This document shows positions 15,699-24,460 of a DNA stretch of 64,000 nucleotides, in pieces. This DNA is from TMED27 sp041397865. GTDB taxonomy: Bacteria; Pseudomonadota; Alphaproteobacteria; Micavibrionales; Micavibrionaceae. Position 1 is the stretch's first letter. Every line of letters begins with the position of its first letter. The notes beneath the pieces were generated by a model that was not told the DNA's origin, did not search any database, and worked only from the letters and a program-made list of their open reading frames with translations. Made by a program: the position numbers and the translations under genes. Where the stretch lies: contig JAWKVT010000001.1 in NCBI GenBank assembly GCA_041397865.1, positions 310,001 to 374,000 of the forward strand, given 5' to 3'.

Positions 15699-16106
15699 TC
15701 AGGCCTGAAGCTGATCGCCAACCACTTCAAACGGCTGGAATGCCCCCCACATTTTTTCAATATTGTAAAAGCTCCGTACTTCCGGCCTGAAAAGGTGGAT
15801 GATAACATCTCCCGCATCCACAGCCACCCAGTCCGATCGCTCTTTTCCCTCAACGCTCACACTCTTGATACCGTTAAGGGCCAGCTTTTTAAGAAGTCTG
15901 TCTGTCAGGGCGCTGACATGCCGGGAAGACGTTCCGGATGCAACAATCATATAATCCGCCAATCCGGTCTGCTCATCGAGTCTGATACTCATAATGTCTT
16001 CTGCCTTATCTGCGTCCAATGACTGCTCGATAAGGGTTTTAAGTTCTTCGGGACTTAGATGCCCCTGTGGGTCATAATTTTGAATGGCCGAAGCCTCCTT
16101 TCGCAT
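15699..16106 (-). CDS. rsfS: Ribosomal silencing factor RsfS
   Basis: RsfS binds ribosomal protein uL14 and blocks subunit joining in starved cells. Signatures are LADYMIVASGTSSRH and DWVAVDAGDVIIHLFRPEVRxFY-type sequence near the C-terminus. The start is uncertain. The ATG at 16106 has no clear ribosome-binding site and adds about 17 residues before the usual start of the fold (LSPEELKTLIEQ). An AAAGGAGG lies inside the coding sequence with only an ATT codon correctly placed after it. The 234-base gap upstream to nadD shows no convincing gene. Confidence 0.93.
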   Translation of the reverse strand: MRKEASAIQNYDPQGHLSPEELKTLIEQSLDADKAEDIMSIRLDEQTGLADYMIVASGTSSRHVSALTDRLLKKLALNGIKSVSVEGKERSDWVAVDAGDVIIHLFRPEVRSFYNIEKMWGAFQPFEVVGDQLQA

Positions 16107-16340
16107 TATCGCTTTTTGGGTTGCTCATTAAAAAAGCCGAACGCAAGCGCTCAGCCGGACATGTGCAATACAGGGCACAAAAAATGCGGTTCGGGTTACA
16201 AACACCAACAACGCCACTGGGATTAAACCTCATCCGGCCTCCTTTGGTAACGTTATCCTTGCGTCGCTTCCTGACCACATACCTATATTATAGGCCCTTT
16301 CAAGCCTCGCGGCAACAAGACTCCGCCCTGAAATACGATG

Positions 16341-16985
16341 CTACGCAGCATACTCTTTGTTATTTCCCTTTTCTTTCAGTGCGTTGTTGCGAATTTCTGT
16401 AGAGGATATGTTGAGCATTTTTTTCTGCATCATCCAGTATGTCACCCCGGAATTGAGAGGATAGCGCCCGCTTTTATCTATAACAACATGGCGCTGCTTC
16501 CCATACATCCTGAGCGGACAGGAACTCACCAAGGAGCGCGCCGGATTGCGCGTAAGATGAACCATCGGAATCTCTGCCAGCAAATCCCGCCAGCGGTTCC
16601 ACCTGTGCAGTCCCAGGGCGTTATCCATCCCGCTGATCCAGACAAACTTTGTACCGGCATAAAAAGTTTTAAGTTTTTTGACCGAGTCATAAGTGATGCT
16701 AGTCCCCATATCACCCTCAATACCGGAAACAAGAATTTTAGGATGCTCCGCAAGGGCCTCGCAAAGCCGCATGCGCTCGGCAAGGGGCAGGGGCTTTTCT
16801 TCCTTGATCGGGTTTTGCGGGCTGACCAGCCACCATACAGCGTCCAGATGTAGCCCCTTCATCGCGGCCAGAGAGATATGCACATGCCCCTCATGCGGCG
16901 GGTTAAACGACCCGCCCAAAAGCCCCACACGCATATTCTTCCATCGCGGACTGTTTAACAGATGTGGCTGTGTAAAAAGCGACAT
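16341..16985 (-). CDS. nadD: Nicotinate-nucleotide adenylyltransferase
   Basis: Converts nicotinate mononucleotide and ATP to deamido-NAD in NAD synthesis. The nucleotide-binding motif GSFNPPHEGHVHIS lies near the N-terminus and the ISSTEIRNN signature near the C-terminus. I take ATG 16985 (MSLFTQPH), 16 bases after the proA stop; ATG 16934 (MRVGLLGG) is a possible shorter start. The same frame is open into proA, but that part is shadow. The proA-nadD-rsfS-rlmH order is typical of Alphaproteobacteria. Confidence 0.94.
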   Translation of the reverse strand: MSLFTQPHLLNSPRWKNMRVGLLGGSFNPPHEGHVHISLAAMKGLHLDAVWWLVSPQNPIKEEKPLPLAERMRLCEALAEHPKILVSGIEGDMGTSITYDSVKKLKTFYAGTKFVWISGMDNALGLHRWNRWRDLLAEIPMVHLTRNPARSLVSSCPLRMYGKQRHVVIDKSGRYPLNSGVTYWMMQKKMLNISSTEIRNNALKEKGNNKEYAA

Positions 16986-17001
16986 AGGCAGATTGTCCCG
17001 T

Positions 17002-18279
17002 TTACGGGCGGGTTTGTCCAGTCCCGCGCACAAGATACTTATAGGTGCAAAGCTGCTCCAGCCCGACAGGCCCGCGCGCATGCATCTTGCCCGTAGCAAT
17101 GCCAATCTCCGCGCCAAAACCGTACTGCCCGCCATCGGCAAACTGCGTCGAGGCATTGTGCATAACACTGCCACTATCAACATTTTTAAGGAAATATTCG
17201 ACCGCACCCGCATCTTCGCTCACAATAGCATCCGTATGATGCGAGCCGTAGGTGTTAATATGCTCCACAGCCTCCTCAACGCCGTTCACCACCGCAACGC
17301 TGATCTTCGCATCCAGATATTCTGTGCCCCAATCCTCACTCAAAGCTTCGCCTATGCGCCCGTCCAAAGCCTGCGCCATCTTGTCGCCAACCATAGTGCA
17401 GCCGCCATCTAAAAGCTTTGAAAGCACAGACTTTGCAGTGTCCGGATCAAGATTTTGATCCAGCAACAACGTTTCCGCCGCATTACAAACCCCCGTGCGG
17501 CGCAGCTTGGAATTAAACGTAACATCAACGGCAATCCGGGGGTCCGCATTTTTGTGAATATAAACATGACAAATACCATCGAGATGACTGAAAACCGGCA
17601 TGCGGGCTTCTTTCTGTACCCGTTCGACAAGGCTTTTGCCGCCGCGCGGAATCATCACATCAATAAACTGGCTGGCTGCCAGCATCGCGCCGACCGCCTC
17701 CCGGTCCGGAACCGGCACCATAGACACTGCCGCCTCGGGCAAGCCCCGTTCTCTCAAAACATCTTGAATAAGCCCGTGCAAAGCCAAAGAACTGTGCAAA
17801 CTTTCCGAACCGCCGCGCAGAATCACCGCATTGCGGGATTTCAGGCAAAGCGCCGCCGCATCAATCGTAACATTCGGGCGCGATTCATAAACCATTCCCA
17901 AAACGCCAATCGGCGCAGCTACACGCTGAATGTTAAGCCCGTTCGGGCGCTCCGTCTCCCAAAGCACACGGCCCACAGGGTCTGGCAGGGCGGCTATAAC
18001 CTCCAGCCCCTCGGCCATGGCCTCGATTCTCTCCTCATTCAGCGCAAGACGATCAAGCATCGCCGCGCTCAAACCCTTTTGCTCCCCGGCGGCCAGATCC
18101 TTTTTGTTAGCCTCTAAAATAGCCGGAATATGGGAGCGCAGCTTTTCTGCTAAATCCGTAAGAACCGCATTGATACCGGCCTCTGAAACCTGAGAAAGAG
18201 TTCGACTGGCCGCTTTGGTGTCTTGCCCAAGCGCATAAACAATATCCTGCGGAGACTGTTTTTCGGCTGGCTCAGACAT
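17002..18279 (-). CDS. proA: Gamma-glutamyl phosphate reductase
   Basis: Second step of proline synthesis: NADPH-dependent reduction of glutamyl-5-phosphate to the semialdehyde. The 425-residue protein has the aldehyde-dehydrogenase fold. Visible landmarks are PIGVLGMVYESRPNVT, ALCLKSRNAVILRGG, the catalytic cysteine region RTGVCNAAETLLL, and GSVMHNASTQFADGGQYGFGAEIGI. Its partner proB is about 18 kb away in a different operon instead of directly upstream. It begins 14 bases after the ATP synthase b gene. Confidence 0.97.
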   Translation of the reverse strand: MSEPAEKQSPQDIVYALGQDTKAASRTLSQVSEAGINAVLTDLAEKLRSHIPAILEANKKDLAAGEQKGLSAAMLDRLALNEERIEAMAEGLEVIAALPDPVGRVLWETERPNGLNIQRVAAPIGVLGMVYESRPNVTIDAAALCLKSRNAVILRGGSESLHSSLALHGLIQDVLRERGLPEAAVSMVPVPDREAVGAMLAASQFIDVMIPRGGKSLVERVQKEARMPVFSHLDGICHVYIHKNADPRIAVDVTFNSKLRRTGVCNAAETLLLDQNLDPDTAKSVLSKLLDGGCTMVGDKMAQALDGRIGEALSEDWGTEYLDAKISVAVVNGVEEAVEHINTYGSHHTDAIVSEDAGAVEYFLKNVDSGSVMHNASTQFADGGQYGFGAEIGIATGKMHARGPVGLEQLCTYKYLVRGTGQTRP

Positions 18280-18293
18280 GGTGCAAACCTTTA

Positions 18294-18782
18294 CTAATGG
18301 ATATTTTTAGAAACACCTTTAATCGCCGCATCAACAAGCTTTTCATTCGCTTTTTTATCAAGCTTGTCGGCAATAATCTCGCTCGTCGCGGCAATGGCAA
18401 GATTGGAGGCATGCTCAAGAATTTCATCCTTGGCATTTTGCTTCATACGCTCCAACCGCTCCTGAAACTGCTTTTCACGTCGCGCTATCGTTTCATCAAG
18501 ATCTTTTTCCGCTTTTTTGCGGATTTCTTCGGCCTGCTGCTTCGCTGTCGCCAGAATTTTTTCGGCATCATTCACCGCATCTTTATGCTTGCGCTGATAT
18601 TGCGCCAGCATCTCCTGCGCCTCAATACGCAGATTTTCAGCCGTCTTAATTTCCTCACGGATCGACTCGATCCGCCCGTCAAGCATAGCAAGCAGAGCGC
18701 CTTTCCCGAATTTAAAAACCAGACTCGCAAAAATCACAAAGGAAAGCAGAAGCCAGATTGAGGGATCATGAAGAAGTTCCAT
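18294..18782 (-). CDS. atpF: ATP synthase F0 subunit b
   Basis: Peripheral-stalk subunit. A single N-terminal membrane segment (IWLLLSFVIFASLVFKFGKG) is followed by a long charged coiled coil (about residues 30-150), total 162 residues. Together with the b' gene just upstream it forms a b/b' heterodimer, the arrangement in Alphaproteobacteria and photosynthetic bacteria, where one copy of each replaces the b homodimer. It is the last gene of the F0 operon; no F1 genes follow. Confidence 0.95.
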   Translation of the reverse strand: MELLHDPSIWLLLSFVIFASLVFKFGKGALLAMLDGRIESIREEIKTAENLRIEAQEMLAQYQRKHKDAVNDAEKILATAKQQAEEIRKKAEKDLDETIARREKQFQERLERMKQNAKDEILEHASNLAIAATSEIIADKLDKKANEKLVDAAIKGVSKNIH

Positions 18783-18794
18783 ATCTTTTATCCT

Positions 18795-19517
18795 TTACGC
18801 CGCTTTCTTATCAATATTTTTGACAAGGATTTTTGCTCTGTCCAGATCCGTAGATATCCCGACGATTTTCTCAGCCGCCACACTCGCAATTTCCGCAGCG
18901 ATAGAATGCATGTCAGACATAGCCTTGTCTTTAGCTCCCGCTATAAGCTTTTCCGTATCAGCACTTTTGTTGGCAGAGCGCTTCCTGAAAGCTTCCAGCT
19001 TTTCGTTGGCTTTATTTTTGATGTCTTCATCCGCCTCAACAAACAAACCCGAGGCTTTCTTCCGCGCATCGTCCAAAATGGCCTCATAGGCCTGATGAAC
19101 CTTTTCCGCCTCTTCTTTCATTTCTTGCGCCGTGTCCAGGTCGCCCTCAATCTGCTCCCGGCGGTTTTCCAGCGTGCTGGAAATTTCAGGCAGAATTTTC
19201 CGGGCAAAAACAATGTAAAGGCACATAAAGGTTACAGCCAGCCAGAAAATCTGGCTTGGAAACCATGTCGGGTCCATCTGTGGCAAACCTGCCGAAGCGT
19301 GCTGTGCAGCGGCATCCGCGTGCGCACCGGCCACTTCGCCGCCGTGATGGGCACCTGCCTCGCCTTTTTCGACAAGCTTTCCACCTTCATGGACATCATA
19401 TTCGGGCGCAGAGCTACCGCCCCCGATATATTCCTCGCTATCAGCGGCAAAAGCCTGCCCCGCTGCAAAAAACAGCAAGGAGGCTTTTACACTGTATCTT
19501 AGAAAAAATGCGTTCAT
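18795..19517 (-). CDS. ATP synthase F0 subunit b' with long N-terminal extension
   Basis: The membrane segment (SQIFWLAVTFMCLYIVFARKILP, about residues 88-110) and the following coiled coil are those of a b-type stalk subunit. The 240-residue protein has about 85 extra residues before the membrane span. They start with a signal-like hydrophobic stretch (SVKASLLFFAAGQAFAADSEE) and continue as a histidine-, glycine- and alanine-rich segment (HHGGEVAGAHADAAAQHASAG). If cleaved after AFA, the mature N-terminus would lie in the periplasm, which suits the topology of b subunits. The gene lies between c and b. Confidence 0.93.
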   Translation of the reverse strand: MNAFFLRYSVKASLLFFAAGQAFAADSEEYIGGGSSAPEYDVHEGGKLVEKGEAGAHHGGEVAGAHADAAAQHASAGLPQMDPTWFPSQIFWLAVTFMCLYIVFARKILPEISSTLENRREQIEGDLDTAQEMKEEAEKVHQAYEAILDDARKKASGLFVEADEDIKNKANEKLEAFRKRSANKSADTEKLIAGAKDKAMSDMHSIAAEIASVAAEKIVGISTDLDRAKILVKNIDKKAA

Positions 19518-19524
19518 CGCACAC

Positions 19525-19755
19525 TTACTTAAAGAGGATCAAAAGAGATACACCAAGAGCGAAAATCGCCAGCGCTTCCGTCAACGCGAAGAAGAGCAGG
19601 TATTTGCCGCCCAGAATTTCGTCGGATTTGGGGTTGCGCGCAATCGCATCGTTATATGAGGCGAAAATCAGGCCAAGGCCGATACCAACGCCCAAAAGCG
19701 GGATAAGGGCAATTGCAGCGCCAATCAATTTTGCAGCTTCTACTTCCATGTTCAT
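19525..19755 (-). CDS. atpE: ATP synthase F0 subunit c
   Basis: Rotor-ring subunit of 76 residues forming a two-helix hairpin. The polar loop ARNPKSD joins helix 1 (glycine-rich LLGVGIGLGLIF) to helix 2 (LLFFALTEALAIFALGVSLLIL). The ion-carrying carboxylate is E60. The residues that would complete a sodium site are not evident, which favours proton coupling. It follows atpB by 78 bases, a gap that may hold a processing site or its own strong ribosome-binding region (GAAAAAGGAAAA before ATG). Confidence 0.97.
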   Translation of the reverse strand: MNMEVEAAKLIGAAIALIPLLGVGIGLGLIFASYNDAIARNPKSDEILGGKYLLFFALTEALAIFALGVSLLILFK

Positions 19756-19833
19756 TTTTCCTTTTTCAGTTTAGGTCTGGGTTAAAGTTTAAAATTCAAG
19801 TTTTTGAATAATTCTCGCGCGCATCCTACAGAT

Positions 19834-20601
19834 TTAGTGATGAAGATCAACCGTATCTTTCAAATATATACAGCTCAGGATCGCAAAAATATAAGCCTGT
19901 AAAACCGCGACAAGAAGTTCAAGAGAATAAAGCGCGACATTAAAGACCATCGGCACAAGCCCGGCCACAAGGCCGATACCGCCAAGGCCCAGCATCATCG
20001 TGCTGAAACCCGCGAAAACCTTAAGCATCAGGTGTCCGGCCATCATATTGGCGAATAAACGCAAAGACAGCGTCGCCGGACGAATAAGAAACGATAAAAT
20101 CTCAATCGGCACAATCAGCAACTGCATAACAATAGGCACACCCGGCGGGGTGAAAAGCGTCAGAAACTTCAGACCGTGATTGTAAAAACCCATCACTGTC
20201 ACAATTAAAAAGATCATAAGAGCAAGTGCGCCCGTCACAATAATATGGCTTGTATAAGTAAAAGTATGAATAACATGCGGAACCGAGGGAAGCAGCCCCA
20301 AAACATTACCCATCAAAACAATGATAAAAACGGTAAAGATCAGCGGAAAGTATTGGCGTCCGTGAGAACCCACATTTTCACGGACCATCCCGGCCACAAA
20401 TTCATAGAGCATTTCCGAAAACGCTTGAAGACGGCCCGGAACAAGGGCCTGCTTTTGCATGGAAAACATAAGGAAACCGGAAGAAAGGACGGCACCGATC
20501 ACCATCCAGAGCGAGGAATTGGTGAAAGACAGGTCCATGCCTGAGGCTTCAAAGGGAATAATCGGGGTAATCACAAACTGATGAATGGGGTCTAAAGCCA
20601 C
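19834..20601 (-). CDS. atpB: ATP synthase F0 subunit a
   Basis: Stator channel subunit with about six membrane helices over 255 residues. The essential arginine is in ATLSLRLFANMMAGHLML, and the last helix has LLVAVLQAYIFAILSCIYL with the conserved glutamine. It begins four bases after atpI and is followed by the c subunit, in the usual order I-a-c-b'-b. Confidence 0.97.
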   Translation of the reverse strand: MALDPIHQFVITPIIPFEASGMDLSFTNSSLWMVIGAVLSSGFLMFSMQKQALVPGRLQAFSEMLYEFVAGMVRENVGSHGRQYFPLIFTVFIIVLMGNVLGLLPSVPHVIHTFTYTSHIIVTGALALMIFLIVTVMGFYNHGLKFLTLFTPPGVPIVMQLLIVPIEILSFLIRPATLSLRLFANMMAGHLMLKVFAGFSTMMLGLGGIGLVAGLVPMVFNVALYSLELLVAVLQAYIFAILSCIYLKDTVDLHH

Positions 20602-20605
20602 GGCG

Positions 20606-20983
20606 TCACTCTTTTTCCTTGTCTATATTGTCGTCCAGCTTTAATGCTGGCGCCTTATTAGCGTCTTTTTCACGCTTGTGCAACTCCGAATATCCAACCC
20701 CCATGCCTAAATTTTTATTCAAGCGGAAAATAGCCATAAATCCGGCGCACGTTCCCAATAAAAACAAAGAGATAAGAAAAATCGGCGCGGTCCCCAGCCA
20801 TTGGTCCAGAAAATATCCCAAAACGGCGGAAAGCAGAACCGAAGCGACAAATTCATACCCCGCCTGCATCGCTGCCTTATTATTATGCGCCTGCCTGATT
20901 CGCCGCCGCTCTTCTTCAGACAGCGCCTCCCCGTGCTTGGCATCGTGAATTTTTTTCTCAAGGTCTTTAAGGTCAGAAGGCAT
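20606..20983 (-). CDS. atpI: ATP synthase assembly protein AtpI
   Basis: Small membrane protein (125 residues) with two hydrophobic spans, FVASVLLSAVLGYFLDQWLG and FLISLFLLGTCAGFMAIF, flanked by charged ends. It matches the AtpI/AtpZ type that helps assemble the c ring and may take part in magnesium handling. It is the first gene of the F0 group and starts nine bases after the smc stop. Confidence 0.9.
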   Translation of the reverse strand: MPSDLKDLEKKIHDAKHGEALSEEERRRIRQAHNNKAAMQAGYEFVASVLLSAVLGYFLDQWLGTAPIFLISLFLLGTCAGFMAIFRLNKNLGMGVGYSELHKREKDANKAPALKLDDNIDKEKE

Positions 20984-20992
20984 GATGCAGCT

Positions 20993-23900
20993 CTATGCGG
21001 CCTCTTCGAGAAAGTCAAAACTCTGCTGCAAATCAACAGAAACAAGCTGCGAAACGCCTTTCTCCGCCATCGTTACACCATACAGCCGGTGCATTCGCGC
21101 CATCGTCAGGCGGTGGTGCGTGATAATAAGAAAACGCGTTTCCCCGCGCTCGGCAATCTCTTCGAGCAAATCACAAACCCGGTCGACATTGGCATCGTCC
21201 AGCGGTGCGTCAATCTCATCCAATACGCAAATCGGCGACGGGTTGGTCAGGAACATCGCAAAAATAAGCGCGATCGAGGCCATCGTCTGCTCCCCTCCGG
21301 AAAGCAAAGACAGCGATTGCAGGGCCTTACCCGGCGGCTGCGCAAAAATCTCCAGCCCCGAATTGAGAGGATCATCCGATTCGATCAACGCCAGATGCGC
21401 TTGCCCGCCGCCGAACAAGCGCACAAACAAGCGCTGAAAATGCGCATTTACATGGTCGAAAGCCGCCAACAGCCGCTCCCGCGCTTCGGTGTTGATTTTA
21501 TGAATGCCGCTGCGCAGTTCCTCAATCGCCTGCACAAGATCGTTACGCTCATGCAAAAGCCCGCCAACTTCTTTCTCCAACTCACTCATTTCCTCCTCGG
21601 CGCGCAAATTAACCGCGCCGATACTCTCGCGCTCGCGAATAAGCTTCTCTTTCTTGCCTTTAAGCGATTCCAGATCCCCCAGTTCCCTATCCATATCAAT
21701 CGCCGAATGCTCACGCAGCGCTTCGGGCGGCATATCAAACTTCTCTTGAATGGAAAGTTTCAGCGCTCCTTTTTGTTCTTGCATAGAAGACATAAGCGCC
21801 TGAGAGTGGGCACGGGCTTCACGGGCTTCGCCAAGCACGCTTTCGGCCTCTTTCAGTGCCCGCCCGGTTTCGGTCACTTCATTTTCAACCTGCGCGAGCT
21901 TTTCCGCCGCATCGTCACGCTGTTTTTCCAGCGCCGAGATATTGTCCAGCAGCTTCGCTTTGCTCTCCTCAAAATCATCCGGGCGCTGATCCAGCGTCTG
22001 CAACTTGTCCGCCAGTGTTTGAATACGCTCATCCAGCTCTTTAATCCGCTCCCGCGCACGAATGGCGCGGTTCTGCAAATTCACGCGTTCATCGCCAATC
22101 GCCTGCATCCGCGCATTACGAGTGTTTTGCTGCTGCACGTAAAGATCATAGGCGCGAATAGCTTCGGAATGCGCACTGCGCGCCTCGGCTAACGTCCCGC
22201 GCAAAGCCTCAAGCTGCTCTTCTTTGTTATCCTCCGAAGCATTTTCATAGGCCGCCAGCTCCCCGCGATCCGCCTTAAGCGCGGCTTCAAAGTCTTCAAT
22301 ATCCTGCGTTGAAAGGGCGATAACGTCATTCAGGCGGTTTACCTCGCCCGCAGTCCGCGCCTGCTCTTCACGCAAAGCCGCCCACGCATCGCGTTTTTCG
22401 TTCAACTGGTTCTGGCTCTCACGTAAAGCGTTTTGCGCCGTTTGAAGGCTTTCGCGCAAACCCGCCTGTTTTTGGATCTGCCGGTCAAACGCCGTTTGCA
22501 CACCCGCCACTTCTTTTTCAATCTGCGGGCGTTTGTTGATAAGACTTTTAAGCTTGTTTTGCTGCTCAAGCTGCTGCGCATGCCGGTCCGGCGCTTCGGA
22601 TTTCACGCAAAACCCGTCCCAGCGCCAATAAGTCCCATCCTTCGAAACCAGTGATTGCCCCGGCTTAAGCTCCGGCCATAGCGCATTGCCTTGCGCCGCG
22701 CTGTCCACAACGCCAATCTGGCTTAGTGCCAAATTAAGAACAGCCGGGGCCTTCACATGCGGACGCAATTCATCGGCCCCCTTGGGCAGATCCGGCAGGA
22801 CATATTCATTTTTAGAATGAAGCCAGGTGCTGGAAGCTTTTTCATCCAAAGAAGCCATAAGAGAATCGCCCAAAGCGCGGGATAAGGCTTTCTCAAATCC
22901 CTGCGCCGCAGAAACATCCTGCAAGACAGGGGTAAAGTCACCTTCGTTTTCTGAATTAAGAAAGCCCTCCAAAACACTGATCTCAGTATCAAATTCAGAC
23001 TTTTTGCTTTCGAGTTTTTTAAGGGCCTCCCGCGCATCGTCAATGACACCGCTAATATCATCCAGATCTTTTTGCAGCGTTTCTATAGAGGCGCCATGCC
23101 CGTCCCGGTCTTTTTCAAGCCCCAGAATATCCTTTTCAAAACCTTGTATATCCTCTGGCCCGGATTTCTCCGCTTCCAAAAGCGCCTCCTGCGCCGCGCT
23201 GCGCCGCGCCTGAACGCTTTCCAGCCGCCGCATGTTGGATTCAATACGTTGCTCCAAAGCATTCTTGCGGGCTTTCGCCTCGGCTGTGCCTTGCATAAGA
23301 GCGTTATACTGCTCCTCCAGGCTTAGAACTTTGGCCTCCAGAGCCTCCCGCGCCGCGTCTTTTTCCTCAAGCTGCCCGCCTTCTGATTTTTGCTCCTCGA
23401 CAATCTGCGTATGTTCCACCTCAAGCTTTTCAAGCAGCCCGGTGCTTTCCTTCAGGCTGTTTTCTTCATGAGCCCGGTCTGTCCGCGCCTGCTCAAGCTG
23501 TTCCTTCGCCTCTTCCATAAGGCGTTCAAGATGCGCGCCTTCATCCTCAATCCGTTGCAGCGCAAGCTTTTGCGTTTGCAAAGAGGCTGCGATTTCTGCC
23601 TCTTTCTGGCGCAACGCGGGCAAATCCTCCGCCTGTGTCGTCTGCGTTTTGGTTAGCGCACTTACAACGCTAAGCCGCTCTGCGACAAGGGATTCCGCCT
23701 CTTCAAATGTCTTGCGCGTGGCACCCATCCGTTCTTGCAGCGCTTGCCACTCCATATAGGCGATAAGGATTTCCATCTGACGAATCTGTGTAGAGACGTT
23801 GCGATAGCGCGTAGCCTGCCGGGCCTGACGCTTAAGCGCATTCAAGCGCCCCTCCATGCTTCCCAAAACATCTTCAATCCGCACAAGGTTCGTATCCGCA

Positions 23901-24460
23901 GCCTTAAGACGAATTTCCGCCTCGTGACGACGTGCGAACAGCCCTGATATTCCCGCCGATTCTTCCAGGACAAGCCGCCGCTCCAGCGGTTTTGAATTAA
24001 TAATCTGCGTAATACGCCCTTGCGAAACCATGGCCGGAGAATTCGCCCCCGTCACCGTATCGGCGAATAACATCTGTACATCCCGCGCCCGCACAGCCTT
24101 ACCGTTGATTTTATAGTTCGAGCCACGGTCCCGTTCAATCCTGCGGACAATCTCGATTTCATCCGCGCTGTTATAGGCCGCCGGGGCACGGCGCGAAGAA
24201 TTGTCAAGCAGCAGCGATACATCGGCAATATTACGGGCCGAACGCTTGGCCGTGCCATTAAAAATAACGTCCTCCATCCCGCCGCCGCGCATGCGCTTGG
24301 CCGAATTTTCGCCCATAACCCAGCGCAGGGCTTCAACAAGATTCGATTTCCCGCAACCATTCGGGCCGACAACGCCGTTAAGACCGGGGCCGATTTCAAG
24401 TTCGGTCCGCTCTACAAAGGACTTAAAGCCGTTTATACGCAGTTTGTTAAACTGGATCAT
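20993..24460 (-). CDS. smc: Chromosome segregation protein SMC
   Basis: Large ATPase of the bacterial condensin that organises and separates chromosomes. The 1155-residue protein has Walker A at residues 32-39 (GPNGCGKS), two long coiled-coil arms, a hinge near residues 500-650, and the C-terminal half ATPase with signature LSGGEQTMASIALIF and Walker B CVLDEIDAPLDDANVDRV. Its start overlaps the stop of the thioredoxin-like gene (ATGA). scpA and scpB are not in the window. It is followed nine bases later by atpI, an unusual pairing with the ATP synthase genes. Confidence 0.97.
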   Translation of the reverse strand: MIQFNKLRINGFKSFVERTELEIGPGLNGVVGPNGCGKSNLVEALRWVMGENSAKRMRGGGMEDVIFNGTAKRSARNIADVSLLLDNSSRRAPAAYNSADEIEIVRRIERDRGSNYKINGKAVRARDVQMLFADTVTGANSPAMVSQGRITQIINSKPLERRLVLEESAGISGLFARRHEAEIRLKAADTNLVRIEDVLGSMEGRLNALKRQARQATRYRNVSTQIRQMEILIAYMEWQALQERMGATRKTFEEAESLVAERLSVVSALTKTQTTQAEDLPALRQKEAEIAASLQTQKLALQRIEDEGAHLERLMEEAKEQLEQARTDRAHEENSLKESTGLLEKLEVEHTQIVEEQKSEGGQLEEKDAAREALEAKVLSLEEQYNALMQGTAEAKARKNALEQRIESNMRRLESVQARRSAAQEALLEAEKSGPEDIQGFEKDILGLEKDRDGHGASIETLQKDLDDISGVIDDAREALKKLESKKSEFDTEISVLEGFLNSENEGDFTPVLQDVSAAQGFEKALSRALGDSLMASLDEKASSTWLHSKNEYVLPDLPKGADELRPHVKAPAVLNLALSQIGVVDSAAQGNALWPELKPGQSLVSKDGTYWRWDGFCVKSEAPDRHAQQLEQQNKLKSLINKRPQIEKEVAGVQTAFDRQIQKQAGLRESLQTAQNALRESQNQLNEKRDAWAALREEQARTAGEVNRLNDVIALSTQDIEDFEAALKADRGELAAYENASEDNKEEQLEALRGTLAEARSAHSEAIRAYDLYVQQQNTRNARMQAIGDERVNLQNRAIRARERIKELDERIQTLADKLQTLDQRPDDFEESKAKLLDNISALEKQRDDAAEKLAQVENEVTETGRALKEAESVLGEAREARAHSQALMSSMQEQKGALKLSIQEKFDMPPEALREHSAIDMDRELGDLESLKGKKEKLIRERESIGAVNLRAEEEMSELEKEVGGLLHERNDLVQAIEELRSGIHKINTEARERLLAAFDHVNAHFQRLFVRLFGGGQAHLALIESDDPLNSGLEIFAQPPGKALQSLSLLSGGEQTMASIALIFAMFLTNPSPICVLDEIDAPLDDANVDRVCDLLEEIAERGETRFLIITHHRLTMARMHRLYGVTMAEKGVSQLVSVDLQQSFDFLEEAA

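Noticed and set aside
16072..16278. 68-codon minus-strand frame just upstream of rsfS
   Set aside because: It overlaps the rsfS start in another frame, has no family features and no good ribosome-binding site.
20801..22192. 463-codon plus-strand frame across atpI and smc
   Set aside because: Low-complexity, arginine- and leucine-rich shadow of the smc coiled coil on the opposite strand; no start signals.
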